Positions 7,521-14,650 of a stretch of 64,000 bases of DNA are shown one piece after another; position 1 is the first letter of the stretch, and each line of letters starts with the position of its first letter. The notes under the pieces are model-generated. The model was not told the DNA's origin and searched no databases. It saw only the letters and a program-made list of their open reading frames with translations. This DNA comes from Archaeoglobus sp. JdFR-37 (GTDB taxonomy: Archaea > Halobacteriota > Archaeoglobi > Archaeoglobales > Archaeoglobaceae): contig MTMY01000033.1 in assembly GCA_002010215.1 (NCBI GenBank), positions 1 through 64,000 on the forward strand, in the 5' to 3' direction. A program made the translations under genes and the position numbers.

Positions 7521-8672
7521 TCAGATACCTCCTGCAATCTCCACGGCTTTTTTAGCTCCTTCTTCAATGCTGTCCACCAGATATATCTCGGCTCCTGTCT
7601 TTTCTGCATATTCTTTGAGTAATTGCTTTCCGAGTTCCTCATTTGTTCCTACTAGCTTGATGACGTGCGGAACCCTGCCAGTATTTTGCATAGCCAGAAT
7701 TATTCCTTCAGCTACTTTTTCACATCTCGTAATCTCAGCGAAGATGTTTACGAAAACGACCTTCACGTTCTCATCCTTAACCACATGCTCCAGACACATC
7801 TTCATTTTCTGAGGATCGGCCAAACCCCCTCCTGTATCGAGGAAATTTGCAGGCCTGCCCCCCATGAGCCTTATGAGATCCATCGTCGCCATGGCCAGTC
7901 CGGCGCCGTTGGCAACGATTCCTATGTCTCCTTCGATTTTGACGTAGTTTAGCCCTTTCAGTATCGCTTCCCTTTCGAGTTCATCAACCTCTGTCGCATC
8001 CCTGAGTTTTAACAGCTCAGGGTGACGGTAAAGAGAGTTGTCATCGATGTTCAGCCTTGCATCTGCAGCAACGAATCCGGTATCTGTTAAAACAAGAGGG
8101 TTTATTTCGGTAAGCTCGGCTTCAAATTTGAGAGCTATTTTGCAAAGGTTTTTGACTATTTTCAAAAACTCTGAAACCTCGGAACTGCTGAACTCTGCTC
8201 TAAACAGCGTTTTTCTCACCTGATAATCCTGCAAACCCCAGAGAGGGTCGATGTAAATCTTAAGCATCTCTTCAGGATATTTTTCTGCGATTTCCTCCAC
8301 ATTCATTCCGCCCTTTTTACTCAGAATCAATGCGGGTCTCTTTCTGCCCTTATCTATCACATAACCGACGTAGTACTCCTCTTGGACATTCAGAGCTTCC
8401 TCAACGAGAACCTTTTCAACTTTGTGACCTTTTATATAGCTTCCAATAAGCTTCTCAGCAATCCTCTCCGCCTCATCGGGACTCTCTGCCCTCTTTATTC
8501 CTCCAGCCTTTCCCCTGCCACCGACAAGAACCTGTGCCTTGACAACAACCACTCCACCAAGCTCTTCAGCTATCTCTCTGACCTCTTCAGGGGTTTCAGC
8601 AAGTCTCCCTCTTGGAACCGGTATGCCGTGCTCTGAGAAAATTTTCTTTGCCTGATACTCGTGAAGCCTCAT
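7521..8672 (-). CDS. sucC: Succinyl-CoA ligase (ADP-forming) beta subunit-type
   Basis: 383 residues. ATP-grasp domain at the N-terminus (MRLHEYQAKKIFSEHGIPVP, VVVKAQVLVGGRGKAGGIK) and the C-terminal ligase-CoA domain with DTGGGLADPQKM. It binds ATP and the acid substrate and works as a dimer or tetramer with SucD. The ATG at 8672 overlaps the stop of the preceding dehydrogenase gene (ATGA), so translation is coupled. That tight coupling ties this enzyme to the acyl-CoA dehydrogenase rather than to TCA genes, none of which lie near. Confidence 0.93.
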   Translation of the reverse strand: MRLHEYQAKKIFSEHGIPVPRGRLAETPEEVREIAEELGGVVVVKAQVLVGGRGKAGGIKRAESPDEAERIAEKLIGSYIKGHKVEKVLVEEALNVQEEYYVGYVIDKGRKRPALILSKKGGMNVEEIAEKYPEEMLKIYIDPLWGLQDYQVRKTLFRAEFSSSEVSEFLKIVKNLCKIALKFEAELTEINPLVLTDTGFVAADARLNIDDNSLYRHPELLKLRDATEVDELEREAILKGLNYVKIEGDIGIVANGAGLAMATMDLIRLMGGRPANFLDTGGGLADPQKMKMCLEHVVKDENVKVVFVNIFAEITRCEKVAEGIILAMQNTGRVPHVIKLVGTNEELGKQLLKEYAEKTGAEIYLVDSIEEGAKKAVEIAGGI

Positions 8673-9862
8673 AGTTTCAGCTCCCTTCTGAATGCCTGAA
8701 ATCCCGTTATTGCCCTTCCCAGAATGAGCGTGTGGATGTCATCTGTTCCCTCGTATGTATAAACGGACTCAATGTTTGTCATGTGCCTTATCGGAGAGTA
8801 GTCGAGGCTTATTCCGTTGGCTCCCAGAAGCTCTCTGGCAGTTCTCGCACAGTATCTTGCAACTCTGAGGTTGTTTTTCTTTGCGAGGGATACCTGCTCT
8901 GGAGTGGCCTTTCCCTTATCCATGAGCCTTCCGAGTCTCCAGGATAGCAGCTGCCCCTTCGTTATTCTGATGAGCATATTCACCAGCTTCTCCTGAACAA
9001 GCTGATAGCTTGCAATTGGCACGCCGAACTGCTTCCTCTCCTTTGTATAATTCAGAGCAGTCTCATAGCAGTCCATGGCTGCCCCTATCGCCCCCCAGGA
9101 GATTCCGTATCTGGCCTGATCAAGACAGCTCAAGGGAGCTCTTAAACCGAGAGCTTCGGGCAGTCTGTTCTCTTCAGGGACTCTACAATTGATTAATCCT
9201 ATCTCTCCAACACCTCCAGCCCTCATCGACCCTTTCTTGGTAATTGCATTCTGTTGGAACCCCTTCACCCCTCTCTCAACGATGAAGCCCTTGATCTTTC
9301 CGTCATCAACATCCCTAGCCCACACGACAGCTATATCTGCTATATCTGCCTCCGTTATCCATGTCTTCGTCCCGTTGAGAACCCATTCGTCTCCATCTCT
9401 TCTAGCTGTTGTAGTCATTGAACCTGGATCGCTGCCATGATTTGGCTCAGTAAGGCCGAAGCATCCGATCATCTCTCCTTTCGCAAGTCTTGGCAAATAC
9501 TTGCGCTTTTGCTCCTCACTTCCATACTTCCATATTGGATACATCACAAGCCCGCTTGTTACAGCTACGAAGCTTCTCAGAGCACTGTCAACTCTCTCAA
9601 CTTCCTGACAGATTATCCCGAAGGTTGTATAGTTCATCCCCGGGCAGCCATATTCTTCTGGAATAAATGCGCCGAGCATTCCGAGCTCTCCAAATTTAGG
9701 CCCGAGCTCTCTGAAGTCCAATGATTCCTCCTTGTGCCAGGCTTCGACGACTGCATCTTTAACTTCCTTTTCAAGAAATTCTCTGACAGCACTTCTTACG
9801 AGCCTCTCTTCGTCGGTTAGAAGCTCATCGATGTTGTAAAAATCAACCCCTCTAAACACCAC
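8669..9862 (-). CDS. gcdH: Glutaryl-CoA dehydrogenase-type acyl-CoA dehydrogenase
   Basis: 397 residues. It follows glutaryl-CoA dehydrogenases closely over the whole length: ERVDSALRS (89-97) holds the Glu and Arg that in the human enzyme contact the substrate gamma-carboxylate; GCFGLTEPNHGSDPGSM and LNGTKTWIT bind FAD; QARYGISWGAIGA; and TYEGTDDIHTLILGRAITG contains the catalytic base Glu371. The expected reaction is oxidative decarboxylation of glutaryl-CoA to crotonyl-CoA and CO2, as in aromatic, lysine or glutarate breakdown. A non-decarboxylating version cannot be excluded by eye. Start is GTG 9862 with ggtga six bases upstream. It heads the gcdH-sucC-sucD operon, with TATA at 9897-9909 and an NrpR-type operator behind it. 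Confidence 0.88.
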   Translation of the reverse strand: MVFRGVDFYNIDELLTDEERLVRSAVREFLEKEVKDAVVEAWHKEESLDFRELGPKFGELGMLGAFIPEEYGCPGMNYTTFGIICQEVERVDSALRSFVAVTSGLVMYPIWKYGSEEQKRKYLPRLAKGEMIGCFGLTEPNHGSDPGSMTTTARRDGDEWVLNGTKTWITEADIADIAVVWARDVDDGKIKGFIVERGVKGFQQNAITKKGSMRAGGVGEIGLINCRVPEENRLPEALGLRAPLSCLDQARYGISWGAIGAAMDCYETALNYTKERKQFGVPIASYQLVQEKLVNMLIRITKGQLLSWRLGRLMDKGKATPEQVSLAKKNNLRVARYCARTARELLGANGISLDYSPIRHMTNIESVYTYEGTDDIHTLILGRAITGFQAFRRELKL

Positions 9863-9896
9863 TTTACTTCACCCACTTGTGGCTGCATTAAGAATC

Positions 9897-9928
9897 AATA
9901 TATATAATTTTTGGAAGTTAACTTCCAT
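9897..9928. promoter_or_regulatory. gcdH promoter: TATA box and NrpR-type operator
   Basis: On the minus strand the operator TTGGAA-gttaac-TTCC (9911-9926) is followed by an AT-rich TATA box (9897-9909), then the gcdH start. The order and spacing match the atuA and TRAP promoters. Confidence 0.75.
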
Positions 9929-9962
9929 TTTAATCAGTCAATTAAGCCTCATATCCTTCATA

Positions 9963-10082
9963 TACTTTTAGAGCAATAGGACGCTATAATATAGAAATAA
10001 GCTCCTCTAAACACCATTTTACTTCATTTTATTTATGATAATATTGAAAATTAATGCAAATAGTTTTCGGAAGTAAATTTCC
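9963..10082 (-). pseudogene. Relic of a duplicated gcdH promoter and 5' end
   Basis: The reverse strand from 10017 reads MVFRGAYFY and then diverges to a stop, against MVFRGVDFY at the real gcdH start; the upstream bases also match (aatgaagtaaaatggtg versus ggtgaagtaaagtggtg). Behind it lies another perfect GGAA-gtaaat-TTCC operator (10069-10082). The duplicate therefore includes operator, promoter and first codons of a gcdH-like gene, with the rest lost. The ribosome binding site has decayed (ggtga to aatga). Confidence 0.6.
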
Positions 10083-10094
10083 ATATAAGATACT

Positions 10095-10328
10095 TTACAA
10101 AAATCGCAAAGAAAGCTTCTTCGAAACGAATGGGTGATAATCCGTATTGGCTGAGCTGTCACACCTCAAACGGAACTTTTTGTCTCTCGGATAGAACTGC
10201 TCTTTGGTTACATCTCTAATTGAGATCACTTGAAGTGAAGGTTCTTCGCTCCAATACTCAGTAGCTCTCCCAACCTCACACCCTGATAGAATTAAGGTTA
10301 TGTTTAGTTCTAATTCAAAACATATCAC
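10095..10328 (-). CDS. Unrecognised ORF, 77 residues, possibly not a gene
   Basis: Open from 10328 to 10095 with no clear ribosome binding site and no family I recognise. It has a hydrophobic start (MICFELELNITLILSG) and a basic C-terminus. It lies between the decayed gcdH relic and the PRC-barrel gene, so it may be a remnant of a deleted gene or a chance ORF. Confidence 0.2.
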   Translation of the reverse strand: MICFELELNITLILSGCEVGRATEYWSEEPSLQVISIRDVTKEQFYPRDKKFRLRCDSSANTDYHPFVSKKLSLRFL

Positions 10329-10391
10329 ATCTTCGACAGGAATGTAAAAAAGTTAATATATTGGACGTTGAAAGTAAATTTGGTGGCTGAG

Positions 10392-10676
10392 ATGATCAGT
10401 GAAATCTCAACGCTTTTCGGTATGCGAGTATATACTGATGAGGGAAGATATGTCGGAAAGATTCAGGATGTAGTGATAGACGAGGAAAAGAAGATGATTA
10501 AGGGCATCGCTGTTGTTGAGTACAATAGAGCTCTGATAGAATCGCGGGCACAAGGAGTGATACTGCCATACGCTCTTGTCAAGGCTATAGGGGATATAGT
10601 TCTGGTTAAAGATGTTTTCAAGAGAAGGAGGAAGAAACAGGAAGCGGAAGAAGCTGATGAAGTTGAAGCATCTTGA
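10392..10676 (+). CDS. PRC-barrel domain protein
   Basis: 94 residues from ATG 10392 (the frame is open further to 10368, but family members start close to the MISEISTLFGMRVYT segment). The PRC-barrel spans about 5-75 with VYTDEGRYVGKIQDVVID and VILPYALVKAIGDIVLV; the tail is very charged (KRRRKKQEAEEADEVEAS). Archaeal stand-alone PRC-barrel proteins are small and of uncertain function; bacterial relatives take part in RNA processing (RimM) and photosynthesis. A TATA-like element (aagttaatatatt, about 10350-10362) lies upstream. The next gene overlaps its last 20 bases. Confidence 0.85.
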   Translation: MISEISTLFGMRVYTDEGRYVGKIQDVVIDEEKKMIKGIAVVEYNRALIESRAQGVILPYALVKAIGDIVLVKDVFKRRRKKQEAEEADEVEAS

Positions 10677-11382
10677 GCTATATTCTCTTCTCTTAGCTCC
10701 TCTGCCATTTATGGTTCGAGTTGATGGGCGCAATTTTTCAAAAATTCTTTCTGATTTTGAGAAGCCGTATGACGAGAAATTCGCAAGAATCATGGTGAAC
10801 TCAGCTGTAGCAATTATGAAGGAGTTCAACGCAACACTCTGTTACATTTTCAGCGATGAGGCAAATTTCTATTTTCAGCATGAAATTTTCTCCCGAAGAG
10901 TGGAGAAAATCAATTCTGTGATTGCATCAATGTTCTCGTCAAGCTTCTCTCTTGCAATAGGTAAGCCAGTGAGCTTCGATTCTAGGATAATACACGTTCC
11001 AGAAAATCTGCTGGTTGAGTATCTTTCAGGCAGGCAAAAGGAATGCTGGAGGAACCACCTAAACGCCTATGCATTCTATAAAATGCTGGAGAAAGTTAAG
11101 AATAGGAATGAGGCTCAAAGGAGGCTCACGGGTATGAAATCTGCACTCCTTCACGATTTTCTTTTTGAGAGAGGTATAAATCCTGCCAGAACTCCTGCTT
11201 GGCAACGAAGAGGAATACTGATTCACTGGGTTCAGGAGGAAAGGAGAAAAATTCATCAGGGAAAAGAAGTGGTTTTTACCAGAAGGGTGTTGAAGCAGAA
11301 CTGGGAACCACCACTTTTCTGGACAGAAGAAGGAAAAAATTATCTTTCGACGGTTACTGGGGTAGTTGGAAATGGGTTATAA
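10657..11382 (+). CDS. Thg1-like 3'-5' RNA polymerase (tRNA-His guanylyltransferase family)
   Basis: 241 residues from ATG 10657. The palm-like catalytic core is visible: PFMVRVDGRNFSKI (metal-binding Asp) and YIFSDEANFYF (second carboxylate pair), followed by IHWVQEERRK and a basic C-terminus typical of the family. These enzymes add nucleotides to RNA 5' ends in reverse direction; archaeal members add template-dependent G-1 to tRNA-His or repair truncated tRNAs. Only the catalytic residues and fold support this, so tRNA-His specificity is not proven. The start overlaps the PRC-barrel gene by 20 bases. HisRS and a protein-only RNase P occur 33 kb away. Confidence 0.85.
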   Translation: MKLKHLELYSLLLAPLPFMVRVDGRNFSKILSDFEKPYDEKFARIMVNSAVAIMKEFNATLCYIFSDEANFYFQHEIFSRRVEKINSVIASMFSSSFSLAIGKPVSFDSRIIHVPENLLVEYLSGRQKECWRNHLNAYAFYKMLEKVKNRNEAQRRLTGMKSALLHDFLFERGINPARTPAWQRRGILIHWVQEERRKIHQGKEVVFTRRVLKQNWEPPLFWTEEGKNYLSTVTGVVGNGL

Positions 11383-11437
11383 TAAGGCAAAAGGGCTCGA
11401 AGGGATTAGAAAGAGCTGAGGTAGTTGAGGTGAAGGG

Positions 11438-12931
11438 ATGGTAGTAGGCATTGATGTTGGTGGTACGAACACCGATGCTGCGATAGTTAAGGATGACATA
11501 ACCACAATAAAGCTCCCCAATGAACAGGGGATTGAGGGAGTTCTTGCCGTCATAAGTAAAAAAGTAAATTTAAAGGATGAAAAAGTAATAGTTTCTACAT
11601 CACTTCCACTGAATCTAGTTCTCAGCAAGTTTGATGAGATTTCCACCCTCACACTTCTTGTTCCGGGCCCCGGTCTAGATTACAGTAGTTATGGTGTAAT
11701 CCTCAGAGGTGCAGTCAACCACAGAGGCGATGTGGTTGAGGATGTTGACGTGGCAGAAATACAGAAGATTCTTTCTGGGCTACAGGCAGAGAACGTGGCA
11801 ATTGCGGTTAAGTTTTCTGTAAGAAATCCAAAATTGGAGCACGACATATTCAGATTAGCAGAGTCATATTACGGAGAGACTAGAATTGCCCTGAGCCACC
11901 ATGTTGGTGGTATGAACTATCCTCTGCGGATAAACACTACAGTTCTTAATGCAAAGATAATGGAGACCGTGCACAACCTCACCAGCAATATTCGAGCAAT
12001 GGCTGGAGATTTCTTCTACTATAAAGGAGATGGTGGCATAATCCCATTCTCAATAGCTCTTCGCAATCCCTCCGAGCTTTATAACTCAAGCAGCGCTGCT
12101 GTGGCCATAGGTGCTCATTACCTAAGCAGAAAAAAGGATGCGCTAGTAGTAGATTTTGGTGGTACAACAACGGACTTTGTGATGTTGAAGGATGGAAAGC
12201 CCGAAATCGATGAGAGTGCGATAATTGTAGGGAAAAAAACACTGGTGAGGTGCGTAAAATCAGCAAACATTCCTTATGGTGGAGATTCTCCTATAGTTGA
12301 TGGCGGATTGATAAAGGGGAGAAAAGACAATTCTCTAGCCTTTGGTGGCAGGTACTTCACGATTACCGATGCCCTCAACTGCATGGGATGTGAAATAGGA
12401 GACTACAGAGCTTCCAGAAACTATCCTGAGGAATTTGAGTTACCGCTTCAAACGTATCTCGAAATGGTTGCTGAGATAATAAAAAATAGCAGGGCTGAGA
12501 GGGTAATCGGAACAGGCTATCTCGCCAGATATATGGCGGATGTGCTCCATGACACATTCGGAATTCGCATGGAGGTCCCACTATATGCTGAATCTGCTAA
12601 CGCAATTGGTGTAGCAGTTTCCAGAATCAGCCTCACCCTTTACGCAAGATATGACTTTGAGAACAGGAAAGTTGTGTATAATGGTGAAATTGAAGGGGTT
12701 GAGACTCTCTCCAGAAATGCAGATGATGAGGAGATAATAGCCATGGCGGAGGAGAAGCTGAGAACCATGGCTATGCAGTATGGAGCGGATGAGGAGGATG
12801 TGAAAGACGTTAGAATTCTTTACTTCAACTCCTTTGATGTTGTCAGAGGGGGCATAATGAGAGGTAGAATTGCAGATGTTGTTATTCAGATAGAACCCGG
12901 AATTAGGAGTGATATAGAGGTGGTTGTTTGA
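11438..12931 (+). CDS. Hydantoinase/oxoprolinase family protein (HyuA-like)
   Basis: 497 residues. The ASKHA-fold start is clear (MVVGIDVGGTNTDAAIVKDD), with the second phosphate loop VVDFGGTTTDFVMLKDGKP near 230-250 and the family region HHVGGMNYPLRINTTVLNAKI. Relatives hydrolyse hydantoins or 5-oxoproline with ATP, usually with a HyuB partner, which is absent here. Shorter archaeal versions like this have no known substrate. Start ATG 11438 has gaggtg at five bases. It overlaps the next gene by four bases. Confidence 0.8.
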   Translation: MVVGIDVGGTNTDAAIVKDDITTIKLPNEQGIEGVLAVISKKVNLKDEKVIVSTSLPLNLVLSKFDEISTLTLLVPGPGLDYSSYGVILRGAVNHRGDVVEDVDVAEIQKILSGLQAENVAIAVKFSVRNPKLEHDIFRLAESYYGETRIALSHHVGGMNYPLRINTTVLNAKIMETVHNLTSNIRAMAGDFFYYKGDGGIIPFSIALRNPSELYNSSSAAVAIGAHYLSRKKDALVVDFGGTTTDFVMLKDGKPEIDESAIIVGKKTLVRCVKSANIPYGGDSPIVDGGLIKGRKDNSLAFGGRYFTITDALNCMGCEIGDYRASRNYPEEFELPLQTYLEMVAEIIKNSRAERVIGTGYLARYMADVLHDTFGIRMEVPLYAESANAIGVAVSRISLTLYARYDFENRKVVYNGEIEGVETLSRNADDEEIIAMAEEKLRTMAMQYGADEEDVKDVRILYFNSFDVVRGGIMRGRIADVVIQIEPGIRSDIEVVV

Positions 12932-14028
12932 CCACAGGTATAGTTTACCACCGCCGCTACTTGGAGCATGAACAAACGCCAACCCATCCTGAGAGGAGAG
13001 AAAGACTGGCATATACCATGGATCAGTTTCTTGAAGAAGGTATTTTTGACTTGGATGAAATAATACTTCTTGAGCCCTTTGAAGCAGATGTAGAGGATGT
13101 TCTTGAAGTGCATACCCCTGAATATGTGGAATTCTTGAGGAGAGAGAGCAGGAAAGGTGGAATAATAGATTACGACACCAACATCCCCGTCGGAGTTTTT
13201 GAGAATGCATTGCTGGCTGCAGGAGGGGCCATAAGGGCCGCCATGGCAGTGAAGGATGGTGAAGTTGATAACGCATTTGCCATGGTCAGGCCGCCCGGCC
13301 ATCATGCAAAACCATACACTGGAGCAGGTTTCTGTTACTTCAACAACATGGCAATAATGGTTAGATGGTTACAGAAGAACGGTTTCAGGAAGGTGCTGAT
13401 AATTGACTGGGATGCACACCATGGAGATGGTACTCAGGAAGTATTTTACCATGATAACACTGTTCTTTTCATCTCTGCCCATCAGATGCCTCTGTATCCT
13501 GGTACAGGCTTCCCACATGAGCTTGGAGAGGGAGATGGAGAAGGATATACTATAAACATACCTCTCCCACCAGGTTCTGGGGATGAGGTGTATCTTTATG
13601 TATTTGAAAAGGTTATTGAGCCTGTAGTGAGGGAATTCAAGCCAGATTTCATCTGCATTTCTGCTGGACAGGACAATCATTTCACAGATCCGATTACGGG
13701 GCTTGCTCTGACAGCTAGAGGGTATGCTGAAATTATGAAGAGGGCCGTCGATCTATCTGAGGAACTCTGCAATGGGAGACTCGTGGCGGTTCTTGAAGGA
13801 GGGTACAGTGTTGAAGCTGCCCTTCCTTACACAAATCTAGCAATTGTGACTGCCATGGCTGGACTTGATACCTCAAACATTAGAGAACCCCCAAAATACC
13901 TTTCTGAGCTTAGATGGCGCAAAAAAGAGTATGCCGGGCAAAAAGCAAGAGATAATATTATGGAGCTCATTAGACTGCACTCTAATTACTGGGAATGCTT
14001 TAGGAAATATCTAGAATCACTGGGTTAG
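12928..14028 (+). CDS. Histone deacetylase-family (HDAC/AcuC-like) deacetylase
   Basis: 366 residues, class II-like. Catalytic features: RPPGHHAKPYTGAGFCYFNN (His pair), DWDAHHGDGTQEVFY (zinc-binding Asp and His), and LEGGYSVEAALP with the last loop. The third zinc-ligand motif reads SAGQDNHFTDPITG instead of the common SAGFDAH, keeping the Asp but changing the residue before it. The family removes acetyl groups from protein lysines, polyamines or small amides; the substrate here is unknown. TTG 12928 overlaps the HyuA stop. Archaeal chromatin proteins make lysine deacetylation plausible, but context (HyuA) equally suggests amide hydrolysis. Confidence 0.9.
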   Translation: MTTGIVYHRRYLEHEQTPTHPERRERLAYTMDQFLEEGIFDLDEIILLEPFEADVEDVLEVHTPEYVEFLRRESRKGGIIDYDTNIPVGVFENALLAAGGAIRAAMAVKDGEVDNAFAMVRPPGHHAKPYTGAGFCYFNNMAIMVRWLQKNGFRKVLIIDWDAHHGDGTQEVFYHDNTVLFISAHQMPLYPGTGFPHELGEGDGEGYTINIPLPPGSGDEVYLYVFEKVIEPVVREFKPDFICISAGQDNHFTDPITGLALTARGYAEIMKRAVDLSEELCNGRLVAVLEGGYSVEAALPYTNLAIVTAMAGLDTSNIREPPKYLSELRWRKKEYAGQKARDNIMELIRLHSNYWECFRKYLESLG

Positions 14029-14068
14029 TGGGGTAAAGTGATAACCAGAAATTTAATTAGAAGTTAAG

Positions 14069-14105
14069 TTTAAATACTCAGCTATACTCGGGTCTTCGGG
14101 TGATT
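14069..14105 (+). promoter_or_regulatory. Promoter and RBS of the L10e gene
   Basis: tttaaata (14069-14076) follows the purine-rich aagttaag, giving a BRE/TATA pair. gggtgat (14098-14104) serves as ribosome binding site for ATG 14108, so the mRNA has a short leader. Confidence 0.6.
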
Positions 14106-14107
14106 AT

Positions 14108-14632
14108 ATGGCAAGAAAACCTGCTAGGATGTTCAGGAGGATCGAAAGGCCCTTCACAAGGAAGGAGTACATAGATGGTGTACCTGGCACCAGACTTAGG
14201 CAGTTCGAGATGGGTAATAAAACGGCCACCTTCCCCGTTAAGGTCACACTTGTGGCAAAAGAAGCCGTTCAGATTAGAGATACTGCTCTTGAGGCTGCTC
14301 GTATTGCAGCCAACAAGTTCATTTCCAGAAGAGTTGGTTCAAGCAATTATTTCCTAAAAGTCCGTATCTATCCCCATCACGTCATTAGGGAGCACAAAAT
14401 GGCTGTAGGGGCAGGAGCAGACAGAATTTCCCAGGGAATGAGAAAGGCTTTTGGAAAACCAGTGGGTCTGGCTGCGCGAGTATTCCCTGGAACAAAGATT
14501 ATAAGTCTCTGGGTAAAACCAGAGAGCTTTGACTTTGCCAAGGAAGCGTTGAAGAGGGCAAGCATGAAATTGCCAACACCAACAACAATCGTAGTGGAAG
14601 AAGGTGCTGAATATCTAAAAGGTAAAGTTTAA
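14108..14632 (+). CDS. rpl10e: Ribosomal protein L10e (uL16)
   Basis: 174 residues, full length. Starts MARKPARMFRRIERPFTRKE and contains the conserved FKVRIYPHHVIREHKM-type region (here FLKVRIYPHHVIREHK), GADRISQGMRKAFGKPVGLAARV and the C-terminal LPTPTTIVVEEG. It binds 23S and 5S rRNA near the A-site and peptidyl-transferase centre. It stands alone with its own promoter, as L10e often does in archaea, and converges with the symporter gene across an AT-rich 18-base gap. Confidence 0.97.
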   Translation: MARKPARMFRRIERPFTRKEYIDGVPGTRLRQFEMGNKTATFPVKVTLVAKEAVQIRDTALEAARIAANKFISRRVGSSNYFLKVRIYPHHVIREHKMAVGAGADRISQGMRKAFGKPVGLAARVFPGTKIISLWVKPESFDFAKEALKRASMKLPTPTTIVVEEGAEYLKGKV

Positions 14633-14650
14633 AAATTAATTTTAAAAAAT

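Noticed and set aside
12581-13276. Minus-strand ORF of 231 codons over HyuA/HDAC
   Set aside because: Antisense to two conserved genes; composition is untypical of archaeal proteins (His-, Ser- and Leu-rich).
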